A stretch of 64,000 bases of DNA, taken from the NCBI RefSeq assembly GCF_900637055.1, contig NZ_LR134338.1, forward strand, positions 4,491,001 through 4,555,000. The letters are read 5' to 3'. The notes beneath the pieces were generated by a model. That model was not told where the DNA came from, did no database searches, and saw only the letters and a program-made list of their open reading frames with translations. Of the stretch, positions 58,980 to 64,000 are shown piece after piece. The DNA comes from Brevibacillus brevis. GTDB taxonomy: Bacteria; Bacillota; Bacilli; Brevibacillales; Brevibacillaceae. The stretch's first letter is position 1, and the number at the start of each line of letters is the position of its first letter. The translations under genes and the position numbers were made by a program.

Positions 58980-59618
58980 ATGGAGTTTTCAACTATTTGG
59001 CTATTTGTCATTGCCGCTTCTACATTGTTAATCATACCTGGACCAGCTGTGTTCTACATTATGGCAAGAAGCATCGATCAAGGGAAGAAAGCAGGTCTGG
59101 TATCTGTTCTAGGTGTGTCTCTTGGCGGCTCTGTTCACGTGATAGCTGGAGCAATTGGCGTTTCTGCGATCCTTATGACATCGGCAACAGCGTTTCATAT
59201 CGTGAAATACTTGGGTGCTGCTTATCTTATCTATCTGGGGTGTAAGACTTTATTTTCTAAAGCTGATAATACGGCTTCCGAAATTCCAAAAGCCCCTCGC
59301 AAAAAATTACGAAAGATTTTTTACGAGTCAGCGCTTGTAGAGGTAATGAATCCCAAGACAGCACTCTTCTTTTTAGCCTTCTTTCCGCAATTCATATCGC
59401 CTACTGCTGGGTCAGTCACCGTTCAATTTTTGCTTTTAGGAACGTTATTTATTATCCTAGCTTTTGTTAGCGATGGTCTGTATGCCGTTCTCGCAGCAAG
59501 TATGAGAAAGCGGATTGTGAGTAGTACGGCGAGTTCAAAGGTAGTGAATCGGATAACTGGTTATTTATATATTGCCCTAGGGATTTTCTCCGCCTTTGCG
59601 AGCCCCTCCAAAACATAA
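58980..59618 (+). CDS. LysE-family amino acid exporter
   Basis: 212 residues with six hydrophobic helices. The LysE pattern is clear: IPGPAVFYIMARSIDQGKKAGLVSVLGVSLGG at the N-terminus, KYLGAAYLIYLGCKTLF, and NPKTALFFLAFFPQFI. It exports an amino acid or related amine. AAGGAG nine bases before the ATG at 58980 sets the start, and TTG at 58971 is an alternative. Adjacent to PaiB and in the group controlled by the MocR gene. Confidence 0.88.
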   Translation: MEFSTIWLFVIAASTLLIIPGPAVFYIMARSIDQGKKAGLVSVLGVSLGGSVHVIAGAIGVSAILMTSATAFHIVKYLGAAYLIYLGCKTLFSKADNTASEIPKAPRKKLRKIFYESALVEVMNPKTALFFLAFFPQFISPTAGSVTVQFLLLGTLFIILAFVSDGLYAVLAASMRKRIVSSTASSKVVNRITGYLYIALGIFSAFASPSKT

Positions 59619-59668
59619 GTATGCATGATGAAATTGACAATAAGCTAAATGAAACGGAGAGATAGGTT

Positions 59669-60379
59669 ATGCCTAAATTTATCATTGAAGATGATTTTTG
59701 GTCGTTATTTCCGCATGCAAAAATAGGCATCGTGATTTGCCAGGGAATTGATAATTCAATTAGGGACGTTGAAAAATACGAGAAGCTGCTGCAGGAGGCT
59801 GAGAAAGAAGCGCATACATTTATCAGTCTGGAGGAATTCAGTAGTAATCCTGTCATTTCCGTTTGGCGAGAAGCTTTTCAGAAATTCAAGACAAAGAAAG
59901 GCGCAAGATGTTCCATTGAAGCTTTATTAAAAAGAGTAAAAAATGGCAATCCGATCGGAACAATAAATCCGCTTGTTGACATCTATAATTCCATTTCATT
60001 GCGATATGGGCTTCCGTGTGGTGGAGAAGATATCGACACTTTTGTAGGCAATATTCGCCTGACGCAGGCAAATGGCAACGAACCGTTTATCCCATTGGGA
60101 CAGGATGAAAATGCTTCGCCCTATGAAGGGGAGATTGTTTATAAAGATGATGACGGTGCAATATGCAGATGCTGGAATTGGCGTGAAGCGCAGAGGACAA
60201 TGCTAACAGAAAATACGAAAAATGCATTCCTCTGTATCGAATTAATCGATGAAACAAGAAGCGATGAATTCCATATGGCGCTTAAAGAATTGTCTGATTC
60301 CGTGCCACATCATCTTGGGGGTATGGTGAAGATGGAAGTGTTAGATATCAATCATAAGGAAATGACAATCTTTGATTAA
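59669..60379 (+). CDS. B3/B4 tRNA-binding-domain protein
   Basis: 236 residues. It resembles the B3/B4 domain of phenylalanyl-tRNA synthetase beta subunit as a stand-alone protein: SLEEFSSNPVISVWREAFQKF, SIEALLKRVKNGNPIGTINPLVDIYNSISLRYGLPCGGED, GEIVYKDDDGAICRCWNWREAQRTML. Such proteins may edit or bind misacylated tRNA, but the role is unproven. GGAGAG precedes the ATG. Confidence 0.82.
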   Translation: MPKFIIEDDFWSLFPHAKIGIVICQGIDNSIRDVEKYEKLLQEAEKEAHTFISLEEFSSNPVISVWREAFQKFKTKKGARCSIEALLKRVKNGNPIGTINPLVDIYNSISLRYGLPCGGEDIDTFVGNIRLTQANGNEPFIPLGQDENASPYEGEIVYKDDDGAICRCWNWREAQRTMLTENTKNAFLCIELIDETRSDEFHMALKELSDSVPHHLGGMVKMEVLDINHKEMTIFD

Positions 60380-60403
60380 GGTCCTGTGAGTTGATATGGA
60401 AAA

Positions 60404-60434
60404 TCGGCAGCCAAACACTGGCTGCCGTTCTTTG
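60404..60434 (+). terminator. Terminator after the B3/B4 gene
   Basis: CGGCAGCC / GGCTGCCG stem with a 6-7-base loop and T-rich tail. Confidence 0.75.
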
Positions 60435-60477
60435 TGTTTATGAAACTTCTTTCCATTTCTTCTAGTAACGAATGCGA

Positions 60478-60900
60478 TTATTGTTCCAACACCTTTTCAA
60501 GCTCGCCGCACCAATTACTCCAGCCATACTTAGCTCCACCCAGTGCTTGCGCATTTGAGATTCCGGTTTGTTCGAGATGCAGGTTAACTTTTCCGTTCCC
60601 TAAATCCTGCAGCGTCCAAGTAACCGTGTGGTTCTCTCCTCCACTGGACCAAGTATAGGACAACCGGTGTGGTTCGTCCACGATAAGCACTTCTCCGTCA
60701 ACAATTCCGTCCCAATATTCGGTCGGCTGAGTGCGAAACTGAAAACGCTGTCCTACGACGGGCTTAAAATCATTTTCCATCGCCTGACCATTATGGATGT
60801 TGACCACCCACTTGGCAAGCTTGCTTGAATCTGTTAAGGCGGACCAAAGCTTCTCAATCGATGTCTTGTACTCAAAATCCAAGGATAATGTTAAACTCAT
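60478..60900 (-). CDS. SRPBCC (AHSA1-like) protein
   Basis: 140 residues: FEYKTSIEKLWSALTDSSKLAKWV, then RFQFRTQPTEYWDGIVDGEVLIVDEPHRLSYTW and VTWTLQDLGNGKVNLHLEQTG. This is the START/AHSA1 helix-grip fold, which binds a hydrophobic ligand. It starts inside the ArsR stop codon (ATGA overlap), a common pair in Bacilli. Ligand unknown. Confidence 0.87.
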   Translation of the reverse strand: MSLTLSLDFEYKTSIEKLWSALTDSSKLAKWVVNIHNGQAMENDFKPVVGQRFQFRTQPTEYWDGIVDGEVLIVDEPHRLSYTWSSGGENHTVTWTLQDLGNGKVNLHLEQTGISNAQALGGAKYGWSNWCGELEKVLEQ

Positions 60901-61226
60901 TCTTCTTCCTCCTCTAATAGTTGGTTCAAGCGCAACATATTCGTACTCCAGAACTTACTGTAGAAAGTCACCCAATCCTGAATTTCTCTGAGTGGAGATG
61001 CGTTTAGCCTAAATCGCGTTTCTCTGCCGACTTTTCGGTCAAGTACCAGTCCGGCCTCTTTAAGGATTGTCAAATGCTTGGATACCGCTGTTCGGCCCAT
61101 TTGAAACTGTGCCGTTAATTCATGAAGCGGCATCTCCTCTGTCTCTGCTAACAGGCGAATCAATTGGCGCCTAGTTGGGTCTGCAATTGCATCAAACACA
61201 TCCCGTAACTGGTTGTTCTCGCTCAC
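60897..61226 (-). CDS. ArsR-family regulator
   Basis: 109 residues from GTG, after GGAGGGAG. Winged helix: VFDAIADPTRRQLIRLLAETEEMPLHELTAQFQMGRTAVSKHLTILKEAGLV. No cysteine metal site, so it is of the non-metal SdpR/AHSA1-linked type. It is coupled to the SRPBCC gene and probably controls it and DoxX. Confidence 0.9.
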   Translation of the reverse strand: MSENNQLRDVFDAIADPTRRQLIRLLAETEEMPLHELTAQFQMGRTAVSKHLTILKEAGLVLDRKVGRETRFRLNASPLREIQDWVTFYSKFWSTNMLRLNQLLEEEEE

Positions 61227-61308
61227 AACACTCCCTCCAAAATGTTATTTTCTGTGGTAGAAATCTATTGGTGGTACGAAGAGGACAGTCGTTATTTTCA
61301 CCACCTCC

Positions 61309-61731
61309 CTAAAGTTTGCGGCTATTCGGACGAAGCGCCCACGACGCGATATTTAGTGCAGCATATGAAAGCGGAAGAATAATAGCAAACCCGTAATCAC
61401 CATAATCGTCAGCAAACGCATGAGAGAAAGCCGCACCAGTCATTAAAAAGAAGATACCAGCGTGAGCCCATTCTTTAAGCCGAGGGAAACCTGGGACGAC
61501 GAGGGCGATGGCTCCAAGCACTTTCCAAATTCCGAGAATGGTCAAGACGTATAATGGATAACCAAGATTCGTCACTAACTCGAGGTTTCCCCCATATTGC
61601 ATCAGTTGCCCGATACCACTTAACATAACCGCTGATGCGAGTAGTAATGTGACTGACCAATAAGCAATCATCTTTCCTCGGGGCTTGGTCTCTGCTTTCA
61701 CGTTTGTTTCCGCCCCAATCATCTTACTCAT
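61309..61731 (-). CDS. DoxX-like membrane protein
   Basis: 140 residues with four hydrophobic helices (WSVTLLLASAVMLSGIGQLM, YVLTILGIWKVLGAIALVV, GIFFLMTGAAFSHAFADD, AIILPLSYAALNIASWAL). The pattern KVLGAIALVVPGFPRLKEWAHAG is DoxX-like. The family is linked to quinone or redox membranes, role unclear. GAGGGGGAAACAAA precedes the ATG. It heads a probable operon with ArsR-SRPBCC, 83 bases apart. Confidence 0.85.
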   Translation of the reverse strand: MSKMIGAETNVKAETKPRGKMIAYWSVTLLLASAVMLSGIGQLMQYGGNLELVTNLGYPLYVLTILGIWKVLGAIALVVPGFPRLKEWAHAGIFFLMTGAAFSHAFADDYGDYGFAIILPLSYAALNIASWALRPNSRKL

Positions 61732-61807
61732 TTTGTTTCCCCCTCATAATGGTTTCAAGTGAAACTTATTCAGGTTCCAATCTTTAAAAATGACCAACAT
61801 CTAATTG

Positions 61808-61849
61808 GACACTATTTGGTGTCGTTTTGATAATACGACACTATTTGGT
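61808..61849 (-). promoter_or_regulatory. Direct repeat pair before the DoxX gene
   Basis: GACACTATTTGGT occurs at 61808-61820 and 61837-61849, 29 bases apart (close to three helical turns), about 80 bases before the DoxX start. A likely site for the ArsR regulator. Confidence 0.55.
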
Positions 61850-61919
61850 TTCCTGTCAACAACATCTCTTCGCACCACATGAAAACCAAAGTCAGTCTAT
61901 TCATCCCCTGACTACATGC

Positions 61920-61952
61920 CAAAAAGCCTCGGCGCGTGAATGCCGAAGCTTT
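61920..61952 (-). terminator. Terminator after the SnoaL-like gene
   Basis: AAGCTTCGGC / GCCGAGGCTT stem with a 10-base loop and T run on the minus strand. Confidence 0.75.
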
Positions 61953-61981
61953 ACCATTGTGACTCGGTTTTCTTGGGTACT

Positions 61982-62356
61982 TTAGAACATTCCATTCTCA
62001 TTGGGGGAATCATCCGGTATGGGCTGACCTACATCCCAGAATTCGACGATTTGGTCGTTCTGAAAACGGAAGATATGGACCACAGCTCCCCCAAGGTCCT
62101 CTTGGTTTTGCTTCACATGAGAATGAACCGCAACGATATCCCCCTCTTCGATGGCACGTTTCACTTCGAGAATCTTATTGGGATTCTTTGCGGCGTTCTC
62201 TTCCATTGCGAGCATAAGAGAGTGAGCATCGCCGCGGAAAAAGGGATTATGGTGGCGAAAATTTGGTCCTGTGTATTTTTGGTATGCTTCTCGCACATTA
62301 CCCGACGCTACCAATTGCAAAAACGACACCGCATTCTCTTTGAGTGAAGTTTTCAT
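61982..62356 (-). CDS. SnoaL-like / NTF2-fold protein
   Basis: 124 residues. The pattern AVSFLQLVASGNVREAYQKYTGPNFRHHNPFFRGDA and GDIVAVHSHVKQ...VHIFRFQNDQIVEFWDV is that of SnoaL-like polyketide cyclase or NTF2-fold proteins. These bind small hydrophobic molecules or act as cyclases; here the role is unknown. AAAGGATG lies before the ATG. Confidence 0.85.
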   Translation of the reverse strand: MKTSLKENAVSFLQLVASGNVREAYQKYTGPNFRHHNPFFRGDAHSLMLAMEENAAKNPNKILEVKRAIEEGDIVAVHSHVKQNQEDLGGAVVHIFRFQNDQIVEFWDVGQPIPDDSPNENGMF

Positions 62357-62406
62357 AGCAGGTCATCCTTTCTTTAATAAGATATCCGTTCGTACAACAC
62401 GTCTAT

Positions 62407-62992
62407 CTATGCCCAACTTTTTGCATGTTTTAACGTTATCGCAATAAACTCCGTCATCGCTTGCGAAATCCACTTGTTTTTGTGATAAACAACTTGCACG
62501 AAAATAGCAGGAAAGCTACTGTCACAGGGAATGATCTTTACTTTTTCTTGATCGATCTCATCTTTTACAGTCATCAACGGTAAACAAGTGATACCTAGAC
62601 CACTCCTCACACATCGTTTGATTGCCTCGATGCTCCACAATTCCATCATTTGAGAAAAGGCAAGCCCTCGCTCTTCCAGGTATTTTCCGAACAAGGCACG
62701 ATAAATACAGTCTTTCCCGTTAGAAATGAAGATTTCCGATATTCACTAAGTATTGGTTCTAGGCGATAGACCGTTAAAGACTCAGGAGTGGCTATTTTTA
62801 ACTCTCCTCGTACCTCCTTCTCGTCACTCGCTATGCTTTCAATCCTGCCATACGTATTTAATATTTCTTCTGTATAGCCAATCAACCTTTTTCCAACATC
62901 GGTAAGCGTTACTTTTCGACCCATTCGATCAAACAAGGGCGCTCCTATATGTTCTATTTGCCAAATACGATAAAGGAATCAATGCGGTAATG
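62407..62992 (-). pseudogene. Decayed LysR-family regulator gene
   Basis: Two overlapping frames hold LysR fragments. The first (end near 62646) has EHIGAPLFDRMGRKVTLTDV and GELKIATPESLTVYRLEPIL, the tail of the helix-turn-helix and start of the effector domain. The second (62407-62740) has NGKDCIYRALFGKYLEERGL and SIEAIKRCVRSGLGITCLPL, the last third. Between SEYRK and NGKDC about 60-70 expected residues are missing and the frame changes. The N-terminal ~35 residues with the recognition helix are also absent. It cannot make a working regulator. Confidence 0.8.
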
Positions 62993-63097
62993 TGTTTGTT
63001 ACTCATCTATTCTGTCTTTACCATTTTCTAGAGGAAACCGCTCATCTTGCCTGCTGCGTTGAGGTATAATAGTGCAAAGCAAAGGGGGCGGGAAACT

Positions 63098-63940
63098 GTG
63101 GAGTGGTTAATAGGACTAGCCTGCAGCGCCGGGATTGCGGGGGCGGCTTATGTAAAACGGTCGCTGTCTGGTTCCGGCTTTTTGGCGGCGGTGATACTGG
63201 GTACCATGATGTACGCACTCGGAAGCCCTATCTGGTTCGGCTCCCTCATCGCTTTTTTTGTCTCGTCCACCTTATTATCCAAGTGGAAAAAGCATAAAAA
63301 GGAAGAGGCCGAGAGCGGCTATGAGAAAACGGGGAGACGCGATGCTGGCCAGGTGCTCGCAAACGGCGGACTCGGGCTGCTGTTATGTGTAGCAAATTGG
63401 GCGTGGCCCCATCCGCTTTGGTGGTACGCGTTCCTCGGCGTGATGGCAGCGGTCACGGCTGATACGTGGGCGACAGAGATCGGCGGCTTGAGCCGAAAGC
63501 CTCCGAGATCGATCAAGACGGGTCAGATTGTTCCGCCCGGCACTTCCGGCGGTGTTTCTAGCCTGGGCATGGGTGCTTCGCTGGCCGGTGGTCTATTTAT
63601 CGGCGGTGTAGCGTGGTTGTTGCTTGCGATACCTGGTCAACCCGCGCCGGATGCGGTCTCGCCTGCATTTAGACTGGCAGCCTGGATCGGAATAGCCGGA
63701 CTGGCGGGTATGATAGGGTCACTGGTTGATTCATGGATCGGTGCGACATGGCAGCAAATGTACCGTTGCGGCGTTTGCGGTCGTGAAATCGAGCAGTCTC
63801 GTCACTGCGGCAAGCCAGCCGTGCGAATCCGCGGTCGCGCTGGTTGGAACAACGATGCCGTCAATATAGTTGGCTCGCTTGCAGGTGGTGCTTTCGCCGC
63901 CTTATTGGCGCTGGCAATCGGCTTATCGTTTGACCTATAA
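63098..63940 (+). CDS. DUF92 integral membrane protein
   Basis: 280 residues from GTG at 63098 (MEWLIGLACSAG), after GGGGGCGGG. Six or seven hydrophobic helices. It shows DUF92-type motifs: RDAGQVLANGGLGLLLC, AVTADTWATEIGGLSRKPP, GQIVPPGTSGGVSSLGM and ending GWNNDAVNIVGSLAGG. The Asp/Asn-rich segments between helices resemble CDP-alcohol or phytol kinase relatives, but no reaction is proven. The frame opens earlier at 63047 without a ribosome site. Confidence 0.88.
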   Translation: MEWLIGLACSAGIAGAAYVKRSLSGSGFLAAVILGTMMYALGSPIWFGSLIAFFVSSTLLSKWKKHKKEEAESGYEKTGRRDAGQVLANGGLGLLLCVANWAWPHPLWWYAFLGVMAAVTADTWATEIGGLSRKPPRSIKTGQIVPPGTSGGVSSLGMGASLAGGLFIGGVAWLLLAIPGQPAPDAVSPAFRLAAWIGIAGLAGMIGSLVDSWIGATWQQMYRCGVCGREIEQSRHCGKPAVRIRGRAGWNNDAVNIVGSLAGGAFAALLALAIGLSFDL

Positions 63941-63996
63941 AGAAACGGAAAGACTTCGTATCACGAAAACGATACTGAGTTTTTCCGTTTCTTTAT
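63939..63996 (+). terminator. Terminator after the DUF92 gene
   Basis: AAAGAAACGGAAA / TTTCCGTTTCTTT stem enclosing an inner CGTATC / GATACG pairing, followed by T residues. Confidence 0.8.
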
Positions 63997-64000
63997 TTTG

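Overview
The window reads as ordinary chromosome from a mid-GC, endospore-forming Bacillota of the Brevibacillus / Paenibacillaceae type. This is inferred from gene content, not from a database search. The supporting signs are the spore genes cwlJ-gerQ and ytxC, T-box leaders on ilv-leu and thrS, an L20 leader with an AUU-started infC, the futalosine-pathway gene mqnC, and strong AGGAGG-type ribosome binding sites. No rRNA, tRNA, CRISPR array, prophage or transposase was seen.

Layout. 1-5 kb: a partial B12-binding radical SAM gene, moaB, a MocR regulator and a KtrB/TrkH potassium channel. 5-11.5 kb: ilvB-ilvH-ilvC-leuA-leuB behind a consensus promoter and a T-box (leuCD are not in the operon). 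11.5-16 kb: cysH-sat, bracketed by two direct copies of a three-hairpin repeat, then two tandem tiny secreted proteins and a lipoprotein with a duplicated domain. 16-25 kb: an R2-like ligand-binding oxidase divergent from a LuxR-type regulator, infC-rpmI-rplT, moaA, a chemoreceptor and thrS. 25-40 kb: ytxC, mqnC, small membrane proteins, a translationally coupled MerR / acyl-CoA ligase / acyl-CoA dehydrogenase operon, cwlJ-gerQ, a zinc-finger/HTH/DUF2087/GIY-YIG fusion, PilZ, Eis-like acetyltransferase, MFS exporter and Nudix genes.

40-56.8 kb is the most unusual part. It holds four paralogous family-5 substrate-binding lipoproteins with no permease or ATPase genes, three cytosine-deaminase/chlorohydrolase-type amidohydrolases, an SDR, a fatty-acid-hydroxylase-like protein, a GntR regulator and ilvE. 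Five promoters here share one architecture found by reading the sequence: two or three tandem 21-bp direct repeats (core GTAAAGAnnnTGaAAA) ending 16-17 bp before a TATAAT-like -10 box. They head SBP1, SBP3, SBP4 and both genes of a divergent amidohydrolase pair, which suggests one uptake-plus-deamination regulon under an unidentified regulator. The same interval carries six members of a family of nested palindromes (two inverted-repeat shells, about 200 bp when complete). Their arms differ between copies but match perfectly or nearly so within each copy.

56.8-64 kb: a MocR/PaiB/LysE group, a B3/B4-domain protein, an ArsR-SRPBCC pair with a DoxX gene, a SnoaL-like protein, a decayed LysR gene and a DUF92 membrane protein.

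Start codons were often moved inward from the longest frame to the codon with a good Shine-Dalgarno sequence. Several starts are GTG or TTG, and infC uses ATT.
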